From the NCBI GenBank assembly GCA_050874905.1, contig JBNMLP010000010.1:1-64000 (forward strand): a DNA stretch of 64,000 nucleotides, given 5' to 3'. Within the stretch, counting starts at the first letter, position 1; each line of letters starts with the position of its first letter. This document shows, one piece after another, positions 43,795-52,471 of the stretch. The stretch is from NC2004 sp050874905. GTDB taxonomy: Bacteria > Bacillota > Clostridia > Lachnospirales > Lachnospiraceae. Position numbers and translations under genes: made by a program. The notes beneath the pieces are model-generated. The model was given only the letters and a program-made list of their open reading frames with translations, ran no database searches and had not been told where the DNA came from.

Positions 43795-43807
43795 TTTCCC
43801 CTCACGT

Positions 43808-44902
43808 TTATTCAAACTTATTGATTGCATCAATTACATACTCTTGTTCTTCCTTTGTCATTCCATTGTAAAGTGGAATTGATAATACTTCTTTTGCATA
43901 TCGCTCCGTAATTGGAAAACTTCCCTCTTTAAATCCAAGATATTGATATGCTTCAGATAAATGTGGAGGAATCGGATAATGAATAATCGTTCCAATATCC
44001 AAACCATTTAAATAATCTATTAAACGGTCGCGTTCTTTGCAGTGAATTACAAATTGATGCCAGACTGTCGTAGCTCCTTCACGGATTCTTGGCAATTCAA
44101 CTTTTTCATTTTTCAACTCTGTCAAATAGCGATTACATAATTTAATCCGCTCTTCTGTCAATTCTTTAATATGGCTCAATCTCACACGTAACAACCCCGC
44201 CTGTAATTCATCCAATCTTGAATTTGCCCCAACTATTTTATTATAATATCGCTTTTCACTACCATAATTACGGAATATACGAACATTCTCTGCAATCTGA
44301 GGATCATTTGTCGTGATTGCTCCTCCATCTCCAAACGCTCCTACATTTTTAGAAGGATAGAACGAAAAACAACCTATATCTCCAAACGAGCCTGTAGCTT
44401 GACCTTCAAATTTTGCTCCGTGTGATTGAGCACAATCCTCTACCAGTTTTAAATTATATTTCTTCGTCAATTGCACAATCGGTCTCATATTAGATGACTG
44501 TCCATATAAATGCACTACTAAAATTGCTTTCGTTTTTTCTGTGATTTTTTCCTCTATTTTAGATGCATCAATATTATTATATTCATCAGGTTCTACAAAA
44601 ACCGGAGTTGCACCATTGATGGTAATACCCATAACACTTGCAATATATGTATTACCTTGTACAATTACTTCATCTCCTGCGCCAATTCCCAGCACGCGAA
44701 AAGCAATCCATAATGCATCTAATCCACTTGCTAATCCAACACAGTACTTTGTTCCAACATACTGTGCAAATTCTTCTTCAAAAGATTTTACTTCATTTCC
44801 TAATACATACCAACCTGAACGTAAGACATCTAATGCCTTTTGTTCAAACTCTTTTTGATACATATAAAAGCCTTTGTCAAGACGATTGGGCATAATCTTC
44901 AT
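43808..44902 (-). CDS. DegT/DnrJ/EryC1-family sugar aminotransferase (FdtB/QdtB-like)
   Basis: A 364-residue PLP enzyme of the sugar-aminotransferase family: substrate-cleft start NRLDKGFYMYQKEFEQ, GLASGLDALWIAFRVLGI, VIVQGNTYIASVMGI, VEDCAQSHGA, and PLP lysine in FSFYPSKNVGAFGDGG. The closest known relatives make 3-amino-3,6-dideoxy sugars from dTDP-3-keto intermediates (FdtB, QdtB). It lies in a cassette with a WxcM/FdtA-like ketoisomerase and a GNAT enzyme, which is the expected order of reactions. The gene is AT-rich relative to the flanking rfb genes. Distinguishing Fuc3N from Qui3N product needs biochemical data. Confidence 0.9.
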   Translation of the reverse strand: MKIMPNRLDKGFYMYQKEFEQKALDVLRSGWYVLGNEVKSFEEEFAQYVGTKYCVGLASGLDALWIAFRVLGIGAGDEVIVQGNTYIASVMGITINGATPVFVEPDEYNNIDASKIEEKITEKTKAILVVHLYGQSSNMRPIVQLTKKYNLKLVEDCAQSHGAKFEGQATGSFGDIGCFSFYPSKNVGAFGDGGAITTNDPQIAENVRIFRNYGSEKRYYNKIVGANSRLDELQAGLLRVRLSHIKELTEERIKLCNRYLTELKNEKVELPRIREGATTVWHQFVIHCKERDRLIDYLNGLDIGTIIHYPIPPHLSEAYQYLGFKEGSFPITERYAKEVLSIPLYNGMTKEEQEYVIDAINKFE

Positions 44903-44919
44903 AATTTATTCGTCCTTTC

Positions 44920-45483
44920 CTATTTCTCGTACATTTTTATTTCTTTCACAAACGCATGTTTTTCATAAAACATCTCTCTGGTGAGGCTCATATCCAACTC
45001 TTTTCCCCCTGATATAAAAGGATGATTTCCAATCTCAACAAAACCAGATTTTAAATAATTAATCTTCGCAGGCATATTATCCTCATGTACCTCTAACGTA
45101 TACCTATTAATTCCAAACCTTTCAAATCCCATATACATAGCCATAAGCAGTGCATAATAACCTATTTTTTTCCCTCTGGCTGCAGGATCTCCTATTACTA
45201 TTTTCCCAACCTCTGCATTATCACCATTAATATCATATACTGCCACAGATCCCACAATTCTATGAAGAGACCTCGTTTCCTCAATAGCAAATGTAATTGA
45301 TGTATTATCCTTGCACTCCTTGTCATACCAATTTTTCTGCATATCATATGAAATCTCACCAATTGGTCTAAGAAATTTATTCAGAGTGCCATCATTACGC
45401 CATTTCCGTAGATATTCTAAATCATTTATATTCAATGGACGTAACCGAATATATTTATAGTCAAGATAAATACTATGCTTCAT
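44920..45483 (-). CDS. GNAT-family acetyltransferase
   Basis: A 187-residue protein with a GNAT fold of the RimJ/RimL subtype: IRLRPLNINDLEYLRKWRND, then acetyl-CoA loop region VIGDPAARGKKIGYYALL, and LEVHEDNMPAKINYLKSGF. It starts three bases from the GtrB-like gene stop and is 17 bases before the aminotransferase. In known Fdt/Qdt pathways the N-acetylation step is done by a left-handed beta-helix enzyme; here a GNAT enzyme may take that place. That substitution is inference. Confidence 0.85.
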   Translation of the reverse strand: MKHSIYLDYKYIRLRPLNINDLEYLRKWRNDGTLNKFLRPIGEISYDMQKNWYDKECKDNTSITFAIEETRSLHRIVGSVAVYDINGDNAEVGKIVIGDPAARGKKIGYYALLMAMYMGFERFGINRYTLEVHEDNMPAKINYLKSGFVEIGNHPFISGGKELDMSLTREMFYEKHAFVKEIKMYEK

Positions 45484-45486
45484 TTG

Positions 45487-46431
45487 TCACATCTCTCCCT
45501 TATTATCGTCTATTTTATTTTCCTCTTCAATAATATATGGTGGTCTGTTCCTTGAAGCATCAAATGCTCTCCATAAATATTCACCAAGTATACCCAATGT
45601 GAGCATAATAACTCCAAAACTAAACAAGTTGAATATAAATAAGGTTGTCCATCCTGTTACATTAATCGCCCCACATATTTTACATATAAATACAACAAGC
45701 GCCCATATCACTGCCCCCATAAATGAAATTACTCCAATTGTCTCAACCGCCGTAATCGGGAAAGTCGAAAAACTAAACAAAGTATCCATTACCAAACGTA
45801 TTTTTTTCTTTAATGTCCACTTACTCTTACCAATTTCTCTAGCTAAACGTGTATAATAAACAGTTGCCGTTCGGAATCCACTCCATAATATCTGTCCGGT
45901 TAGCGCACTATTTCGTTCATCTAATGACAATAACACATTAATTACTTTGCGATCTAATAAATAGACATCAAATCCCCCCTTTGGCATAGAAGGAAGCGCA
46001 GACTTTCGAACAATCCAATAATATAAATTAGCAAAAAGTTTCTGTCTTGAACTTTCCTGACGATCCTGCCGTACAGCTAATACAACATTATTGTTTTGCT
46101 TCCACTTTTCAACCATATCTAATATAAGTTCCGTTGGTTCTTGCAAATCAGCTGCTTTTACAACTGCGCAGTCTCCTGTACATTTTTCCAAACCACATAA
46201 TATCGCTGCATGAGAGCCAAAATTACGCGATAAACTTACAATTTTAATGTTTTTATTCTTTTTAGCCAATTCCTTCATTACTGTGTAACTATTATCTTTT
46301 GATCCATCATTAACCAGAACTATTTCATAATCATAATCTATAGCATTAATTATTTTTTCTTCTATATCATTATATAATGGTTTTAGATTATCCTCATTAT
46401 AATAAACCGGTATAATAATTGATAATTTCAT
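45487..46431 (-). CDS. GtrB/DPM-like polyprenyl-phosphate glycosyltransferase
   Basis: A 314-residue GT2 enzyme: SIIIPVYYNEDNLKPLYNDI, VNDGSKDNSY, the aspartate-rich KAADLQEPTELI, and two C-terminal transmembrane helices (about 230-260 and 265-295) with the LGILGEYLWRAFD end typical of GtrB/DPM1-like transferases. These move a sugar from a nucleotide donor to undecaprenyl phosphate. In this cassette the donor may be the dTDP-3-acylamino sugar. The start follows GGAGGAG. It is co-transcribed with the ketoisomerase gene, 14 bases upstream. Confidence 0.9.
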   Translation of the reverse strand: MKLSIIIPVYYNEDNLKPLYNDIEEKIINAIDYDYEIVLVNDGSKDNSYTVMKELAKKNKNIKIVSLSRNFGSHAAILCGLEKCTGDCAVVKAADLQEPTELILDMVEKWKQNNNVVLAVRQDRQESSRQKLFANLYYWIVRKSALPSMPKGGFDVYLLDRKVINVLLSLDERNSALTGQILWSGFRTATVYYTRLAREIGKSKWTLKKKIRLVMDTLFSFSTFPITAVETIGVISFMGAVIWALVVFICKICGAINVTGWTTLFIFNLFSFGVIMLTLGILGEYLWRAFDASRNRPPYIIEEENKIDDNKGEM

Positions 46432-46445
46432 AATTCTCCTCCACC

Positions 46446-46856
46446 TTACTGATTAACCTCTTCTACGTAATCATCATAGTTGCGAATATACTCTTCTGGG
46501 TCATAATGCTCACTTGCCAGCACCAACAAGACAGAGTCTTCACTAAAATCATACATATCTTTCCATATCATTTTGGGAAGGTAAATACCTGTATGTGGTC
46601 TATTTAAACAAAAAATTGCCTCATTACCCTTTCCGTCGCGCACTTTCACCTTGCTCTTCCCGGACACATTTATTAATACAAATTCACTTTTACGATTGGC
46701 ATGCTGTCCACGCACTACGTCAGAATCCGAACCATAGATATAAAAAATACGTTTTATTTCAAATGGAACATCCTGCATGCCTTCTACAACAACCATTTGA
46801 CCTCGTTCATCTCCTCTTTGAGTGAATTCTAACATTTCAACCTTCTCTTTTTTCAT
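46446..46856 (-). CDS. WxcM/FdtA-like cupin, sugar 3,4-ketoisomerase candidate
   Basis: A 136-residue cupin of the FdtA/QdtA/WxcM family: ERGQMVVVEG, PFEIKRIFYIYG, RGQHANRKSEFVLINVSG, GIYLPKMIWKDMYDFSEDSVLLVLASEHYDPEEYIRNYDDY. These enzymes turn dTDP-4-keto-6-deoxyglucose into the 3-keto isomer needed by the aminotransferase. The characterised members have RGxHAH, with both histidines at the active site; here the second is Asn54 (HAN), so either this subgroup works differently or it has another role. It follows a GT-C-like gene and precedes the GtrB-like gene. Confidence 0.85.
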   Translation of the reverse strand: MKKEKVEMLEFTQRGDERGQMVVVEGMQDVPFEIKRIFYIYGSDSDVVRGQHANRKSEFVLINVSGKSKVKVRDGKGNEAIFCLNRPHTGIYLPKMIWKDMYDFSEDSVLLVLASEHYDPEEYIRNYDDYVEEVNQ

Positions 46857-46889
46857 CGTATACTCCTTTAAACCTAATGTTTCATTAAT

Positions 46890-48293
46890 TTACTTACATA
46901 ATAATCCTAAAAAGGGAATAAAATAAATAATTAATAAGAATATTCCACGTATTGTGTATAAAACTATTCTATTGCTTTTACAATCCAACGTTTGTACAAA
47001 AGTTTTTTTCTCTTTCCACGGGCAATTTATTACCAAAAAAAAGACCATCATTACAAAATATACAGACCAACTCACCTGCAAAACATAGTCTCGAAACACA
47101 GACCAATTATCACTTCCCACAAAACCTTGTAATAAATCAACAATAGATTTATTATTTGTATTTCTTATTTGAGGTATTCGCCCCAAGAGTCCGTTCGCTA
47201 ATGTTGTATCAGCATATACCCAATAAAAACATATAGTTTGTCCGACAACCGTAAAAAAAGCCATAAATGTTTCTAATATCATATTAACATAATACTGCTG
47301 ATTATTCATAGCAATTAATAGGTATAACGCTGGCACCATATAGACCATCCAATAAGGAAATGTAAATGCAAATGCAAAAAATATAAAATATGAACATAAT
47401 GATATGTAAATAATTTCTTTTGCAAACTTTACAACATTATCTGATGGTTTTTTCAAATAGCAAAATAACAATAATACAATATACCCAGCAAAAAACAGTG
47501 ATATCTTGTGACTTGCAAAAGGAATGGTATCAAAAAAGAGGAAATTAAAAAAATTATCAATATTACTTTCTCCTTGCACCATCGGAACCAATACTCGAAA
47601 GAAAGCCATCGGAATACATGACAATATTAAATAGCCTATTACCTTTATTATTTTTTTCTCTATCAATAATACTATAGGAACAAATGCCAGTAAAGCTAAT
47701 ATCTTAGTCGGAACAGCAACAGAAAACGCCACTACAAACAGCAACTTATTTCCATTAATCAAATAATACATTCCCAGCAACATAAAAAATACTGTAATAA
47801 TATCATATTGACCAATTATATTAAGATTTGCTGATACAAAAATCGATGTTGTCATAACAACAATCATTTCCATTATATTATGTCTATTGCATTTAACCAT
47901 AATTTTTCTCATTACAAGAACAACCATAATATAAAACAATAAAACAATTGACTTCGCCCATAAATTTCCCAACAAATAATTAAGCGGATTTTTTATTCCA
48001 AAAAAATACTTACAAACCCAAAGAGGAAAATCCCAAATTCCGAAAATTATATAAATCAGGAAGTCATATCTTGCAGAATAATTACCACTATATGCCCCTG
48101 CAACAAGATGATTATTGACATTCATATTATAATAATCTCGTAATCCACCACTACTGAATAAACTATCCCAAAATGTCATTCCGTGCATAGTGGTAATCAA
48201 TAAATCCCCATAAAGATAGCAATAAAAAAATATAATTTGTATGGCTAATATTGCCACAAGTATAATTCTTTTTTTCCCTATTTGTTTTAACAT
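46890..48293 (-). CDS. Polytopic membrane protein, GT-C-type glycosyltransferase candidate
   Basis: A 467-residue protein with about 10-12 hydrophobic helices. It begins MLKQIGKKRIILVAILAIQ; the first outside loop has acidic residues (YARYDFLIYIIFGIWDFPLW), and the end is IRGIFLLIIYFIPFLGLL. There is no nucleotide-sugar signature. The place in the cassette and the topology fit the third partner of a Gtr system, which uses lipid-linked sugar on the outside of the membrane, but polymerase activity is also possible. ATG at 48293 follows TTGGAGG. Strongly AT-rich. Confidence 0.75.
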   Translation of the reverse strand: MLKQIGKKRIILVAILAIQIIFFYCYLYGDLLITTMHGMTFWDSLFSSGGLRDYYNMNVNNHLVAGAYSGNYSARYDFLIYIIFGIWDFPLWVCKYFFGIKNPLNYLLGNLWAKSIVLLFYIMVVLVMRKIMVKCNRHNIMEMIVVMTTSIFVSANLNIIGQYDIITVFFMLLGMYYLINGNKLLFVVAFSVAVPTKILALLAFVPIVLLIEKKIIKVIGYLILSCIPMAFFRVLVPMVQGESNIDNFFNFLFFDTIPFASHKISLFFAGYIVLLLFCYLKKPSDNVVKFAKEIIYISLCSYFIFFAFAFTFPYWMVYMVPALYLLIAMNNQQYYVNMILETFMAFFTVVGQTICFYWVYADTTLANGLLGRIPQIRNTNNKSIVDLLQGFVGSDNWSVFRDYVLQVSWSVYFVMMVFFLVINCPWKEKKTFVQTLDCKSNRIVLYTIRGIFLLIIYFIPFLGLLCK

Positions 48294-48322
48294 TTTATCC
48301 TCCAACTTACCTCTTCCAAGTC

Positions 48323-49450
48323 TTATTGCAAAAGGCCTCGCTGCTTTAATTCATCTAATGATTCCTCATATCCATCTTTGCTTACTTTTTGAGTTTTCAC
48401 CCATGCTGCAAATTTTTGTATTCCCTCTGAAAAGGTTGTCTTAGCAGTAACTCCCAGCAAACTCTGGGCCTTTGTAATATCAGCATAATTATTTCTTATA
48501 TCACCACTGCGAAACATCCCTGAAATAGTAACCGGAACCCTTTTCCCATATGCATACATTAATTCATCTACTACTTTTTTTACAGAAACCATTACTCCAG
48601 TTCCAACATTTACACATTCCTGTATCTTCTTTTTTGACTCAATTCCTGCCACCAAAGCATCTACTACATCATCAATATAAACAAAATCACGTGCCTCTTC
48701 ACCATCTTCAAATATATTAATATCTTTACCTTGTAATATTCTTGTAGAAAAAATAGATAAAATACCTGTATATGGATTAGATAACGATTGACCAGGACCA
48801 TATACGTTTTGAAAACGGTACGCAAATGCTGGTATATTTAAATTTTTACACAATGTCAAAACCAACTGTTCTTGTACATGCTTTGTAATTCCATACACGC
48901 TGACAGGGTGTATTTTAGCATTTTCCGATGTTGCAGTAACAGCAAGCTTACTATTACACTCTGGACATTTCATATCAAAATCCTGTTTTTTCATATCTTC
49001 TTCCGAGCGAAACTCTGGGTACACTATACCATGTTCTGGACAAACATACGCCCCTTCACCATATACCGCTCTAGAAGATGCCACTAATACTTTTTTGACA
49101 GAATGTGGTTCATTAGTTAAAATATCTAGCAGTTTAGCGGTTCCTCCTATATTTGTATCTGTATAATGATATATCTCATACATTGACTGACCCGTTCCTG
49201 TTTCAGCAGCCAAATGAACCACTGTATCAATATCCTTCAATGCTTTGCGCCAATCATCTGAACAGCAAACATCTCCCTTTATAAACTCAATACTATCATG
49301 TTTGTAATGAGGGGCCTGCATATTTTTACCATGAATCTGCTCCGATAAATTATCAAGCACTCTTACTCTATATCCCCTATCGGCTAATTCATCAGCCAAG
49401 TGACTTCCAATAAATCCTGCCCCGCCTGTTATCAACACTTTCTCACTCAT
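48323..49450 (-). CDS. Extended SDR epimerase with zinc-ribbon insert (dTDP-L-rhamnose 4-epimerase-like)
   Basis: A 375-residue extended SDR: GGAGFIGSHLADEL, AAETGTG, ASSRAVYGEGAY and catalytic YGITKHVQEQ. Between the serine strand and the YxxxK motif it carries an insert of about 35 residues (near 131-166) with CPEHG and CPECNSKL, a CxxH...CxxC zinc-ribbon pattern. This insert is shared with WbiB-type dTDP-L-rhamnose 4-epimerases, which make dTDP-6-deoxy-L-talose. In this locus such a sugar would be a second product of the dTDP-L-rhamnose pathway. The first codons overlap the stop of the acyltransferase gene by eight bases. Confidence 0.85.
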   Translation of the reverse strand: MSEKVLITGGAGFIGSHLADELADRGYRVRVLDNLSEQIHGKNMQAPHYKHDSIEFIKGDVCCSDDWRKALKDIDTVVHLAAETGTGQSMYEIYHYTDTNIGGTAKLLDILTNEPHSVKKVLVASSRAVYGEGAYVCPEHGIVYPEFRSEEDMKKQDFDMKCPECNSKLAVTATSENAKIHPVSVYGITKHVQEQLVLTLCKNLNIPAFAYRFQNVYGPGQSLSNPYTGILSIFSTRILQGKDINIFEDGEEARDFVYIDDVVDALVAGIESKKKIQECVNVGTGVMVSVKKVVDELMYAYGKRVPVTISGMFRSGDIRNNYADITKAQSLLGVTAKTTFSEGIQKFAAWVKTQKVSKDGYEESLDELKQRGLLQ

Positions 49451-50510
49451 TTTTTTGCATTCCTTTCTGCTCTAAATTCTTCTTCACATAACCGCAGAAC
49501 TGTCGACAAATCTTCTCCACCTTACCATCTACATAATAAAGTATTTTTGCCGTAAACATAATAACAACACTTAATCCAATAAATACAATATAACTTTGGA
49601 GATGCGTCATGGCATATAAATTAAACGTTCCAAGGATCCAATAAATAATGACATGATGCACTAGAAAAATGGCATAGGAATATTTACTTATCCAACCACA
49701 CACTAATTTAATCTTTTCTTGTTTTACATAATAAGAAACAAATACCAACAGCAAAAATGCAGCGATACCAACATAAGTTGTTTGAATGTCCTGAGAAATG
49801 CCAGGCTTTAATAATTGATTTACAATTAATACCGCAAGCGCTACACATGCTACATACCATGAAACTTTTTTCTTATATTTGATAAAATACATACCAAATA
49901 ATAATTCAGGCATTCTTACAAAAATATTTTTAGATGAAGCAATCCCCATTTTGTAATCTACTTGAAGATATACATATACTACCATAGTTGCTATAAATAA
50001 AATCACTGGATGATGATTCACCAGCCAACGAAGCAACGGGAATATTACATAAAATAATACAATGAACCCTAAAAACCACTCTCCAAGAAGGTAAAAGGTC
50101 TGTATCTGATCCCCAAAGTAACCATCAAATCCAATCAATGTCAATAACAATCTGCTTTTGGGAGTAGTAGTAGTCCCCCACTGCCCACAATATATGTAAA
50201 TATATACAAACGCAATAATATAAGCAATCCAGAACATTGGATATATAGATAAAAATCTTTTTTTATAGAATTTTTTTATCTGAAGACTTTGTTCATAGAC
50301 ATACATTAATGCCGCCCCTGATATTATCAGAAATAATGAAACGCCAAAGCTGCCTATGTATATATTAAATACATAGGCATTAATGACATAACAATGTTCA
50401 ATTGGTGGATTCATATACAAAAACACAGCATTATAGTGTGTAATTACAATTGCAATTGCTGCAATCGCTCGTACAAAGTCAAGATAAAATAATCTTTCTC
50501 TCTTCACCAT
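49443..50510 (-). CDS. Acyltransferase_3 (OafA/YrhL-type) membrane O-acyltransferase
   Basis: A 355-residue polytopic protein starting ERLFYLDFVRAIAAIAIVITHYNAV, with the family histidine (THY) and arginine (VRA) near the start, and about ten helices. Family members transfer acetyl or other acyl groups to surface polysaccharides, taking acyl donor from the cytoplasm. Its stop overlaps the next start (SDR epimerase), suggesting coupled translation. It may acylate the rhamnose polymer made by this locus. Confidence 0.88.
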   Translation of the reverse strand: MVKRERLFYLDFVRAIAAIAIVITHYNAVFLYMNPPIEHCYVINAYVFNIYIGSFGVSLFLIISGAALMYVYEQSLQIKKFYKKRFLSIYPMFWIAYIIAFVYIYIYCGQWGTTTTPKSRLLLTLIGFDGYFGDQIQTFYLLGEWFLGFIVLFYVIFPLLRWLVNHHPVILFIATMVVYVYLQVDYKMGIASSKNIFVRMPELLFGMYFIKYKKKVSWYVACVALAVLIVNQLLKPGISQDIQTTYVGIAAFLLLVFVSYYVKQEKIKLVCGWISKYSYAIFLVHHVIIYWILGTFNLYAMTHLQSYIVFIGLSVVIMFTAKILYYVDGKVEKICRQFCGYVKKNLEQKGMQKNE

Positions 50511-50519
50511 TACTCTCCT

Positions 50520-52460
50520 TTACTCTGGATCCTGCAAACCATGTGGACCAAATATCGCTCTCTTGATCTTTATCAATGTGCGGTATAACCACTTGGGCAA
50601 AATATGTCTCATTTTTGCATCGAACTTCATATAACCTGGTCCATCCAAGGTCCAGAACGGTTTCACTGATTCGTGAATTTTTGATATCATTACATGAATA
50701 TCCGGATCTGCCAAATATCCTTTATGGATCATAGCCTTATTTATTTCTCTGACATAATATCTAAGGTTTGTAATTTCTATGCTAGCATATTGATCTGCCA
50801 TACCCAAGGCTGGATAATATCCTGCACTCTGAACCGCAAGAGGATAGATACGCTCTATTGCATGCAATAATGTTCCATCAATATTATTGGGTTCTTGTGG
50901 GAAATCTTCATAATCCCACTCCTTGTCATAAAGCGGTTTTAAAGCCTGTGGACGGAACCAGAAAAATGTACCATATGGAGCTAGCACTTCTTTATAAATA
51001 GACATTGGTACCTTTAATCCCAATTTTTCAGCCAACTCTCTTGTAGTTTCAAAATTACAACCCCATTCATTACCTAAGGTTGGATAAAACTGTGCATGAT
51101 TCGGTTCAGGAGGAGACATGATACCTAACCGTTCATTGTCTTCAAATGTCTGTAACACATTATATACATATGTTTTGTTGTATAATGTGTTTTTGAAACA
51201 TTTATATCCAAAACTGTCTCCTACAGAGCCTGGTGTAATTTGCGCTGTTTTTTTATCATGCACAAAACATACATAATCATATTGCATGATTACGTCCTTT
51301 ACACCTACCAATAAACTACTTACATCCCGTCCGCGATTCACAATAACCCGAACTTCTAAATGATGGCAAGGAAGATTTTGGAAGGTTTTTAAAATTTCTT
51401 CTCTCTTTTCAAGAGAATCTGTTGTTATATAAACATCTGCCTCTTCCGGCATACTAAGAGCATAATTATAGGAATCCTCCACCAAATCTGGAAAATAAAG
51501 ATGCATTACTAACGCAATTTTTCTTTTTTCTAAAATTTGTTTTACACTTGCTTCCTGATACATGCTAGTCGATAACACATAATTCAAATGCATATTTTTT
51601 ACAAAATCAGCCTGGTGGCAGGTTCTTAAAATATTATCCCATATTAGATTCACATCATATAAATTATTCTCACGCAAATAATCATACAATTCCTTTGCCG
51701 GCTGTCCTAATGTGTTGTTTAATTCATACTGATATGGCTGGAAGAACATTCTGCGCTTAAAAATAGGGCATCTCTTATCCCGTATTAGCTCTTTGGCATA
51801 ATTCATCAGCGGATAATCTGTTTTATCCTTGTAATCATCTGTTTTTACATAAACATCCCACTTAAATCCCTTGTCTTCAAAACATTTTGTGAAATAAGAT
51901 TCAAAACGAGCGATTGAATCATTATATCCTTTAATCATCGGCATGTTGTCCCAGAAATCTTGAAATTCTTCGGATGATACCAACGAATTACGAAACACCA
52001 TGAAATGAGATTGAATATGTTCAGGAATATATCCATATGGACAATTTCCCCATGGATCATAAGGAATCTTATAATGTTTCGTCATTCCCCAGAAGTCCAA
52101 ATCTTCTTTTGCCATTGTATTAAATGATTCAGCCAAAGAGTATATCGGTCCCATAATGGTAGAGTTTGCAAATACCACCTCATCATATTCACTTAAGCCT
52201 TCCCAGCCAATAGAATCTAATGCAGTCTTATATGCCCACACATCAAGGCCTTCATTTTTTCTTACAATAACTTTGTCTGTATATTGCCGAAAAAATTTTT
52301 CACCTTCTTCGTCTAATTTTCCATTACATACAACAATCATATCTGAAACTTGTTTTCTGTAATCTTCAAAAAATTTTTTTACAAATCCATCTACATATCC
52401 ATCTGTTTCATAAAAAAACTGAATACCTAATCGTTTGGGAGATTCATTTTTGATAATCAT
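50520..52460 (-). CDS. RgpF-like rhamnan synthesis protein, first copy
   Basis: A 646-residue protein with two glycosyltransferase-like units. N-terminal unit: RLGIQFFYETDGYVDGFVKKF, KNEGLDVWAYKTAL and WGMTKHY. Second unit from about 310: KRKIALVMHLYFPDLVEDSYNYA, RGRDVSSLLVGVKDVI, CFVHDKK, LAPYGTFFWFRP. This matches the RgpF family, which extends rhamnose chains in rhamnose-glucose wall polysaccharides of Gram-positive bacteria. No membrane helices. A second family member (52472-54766) lies 11 bases upstream. Confidence 0.9.
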   Translation of the reverse strand: MIIKNESPKRLGIQFFYETDGYVDGFVKKFFEDYRKQVSDMIVVCNGKLDEEGEKFFRQYTDKVIVRKNEGLDVWAYKTALDSIGWEGLSEYDEVVFANSTIMGPIYSLAESFNTMAKEDLDFWGMTKHYKIPYDPWGNCPYGYIPEHIQSHFMVFRNSLVSSEEFQDFWDNMPMIKGYNDSIARFESYFTKCFEDKGFKWDVYVKTDDYKDKTDYPLMNYAKELIRDKRCPIFKRRMFFQPYQYELNNTLGQPAKELYDYLRENNLYDVNLIWDNILRTCHQADFVKNMHLNYVLSTSMYQEASVKQILEKRKIALVMHLYFPDLVEDSYNYALSMPEEADVYITTDSLEKREEILKTFQNLPCHHLEVRVIVNRGRDVSSLLVGVKDVIMQYDYVCFVHDKKTAQITPGSVGDSFGYKCFKNTLYNKTYVYNVLQTFEDNERLGIMSPPEPNHAQFYPTLGNEWGCNFETTRELAEKLGLKVPMSIYKEVLAPYGTFFWFRPQALKPLYDKEWDYEDFPQEPNNIDGTLLHAIERIYPLAVQSAGYYPALGMADQYASIEITNLRYYVREINKAMIHKGYLADPDIHVMISKIHESVKPFWTLDGPGYMKFDAKMRHILPKWLYRTLIKIKRAIFGPHGLQDPE

Positions 52461-52471
52461 ATTATACCTCT

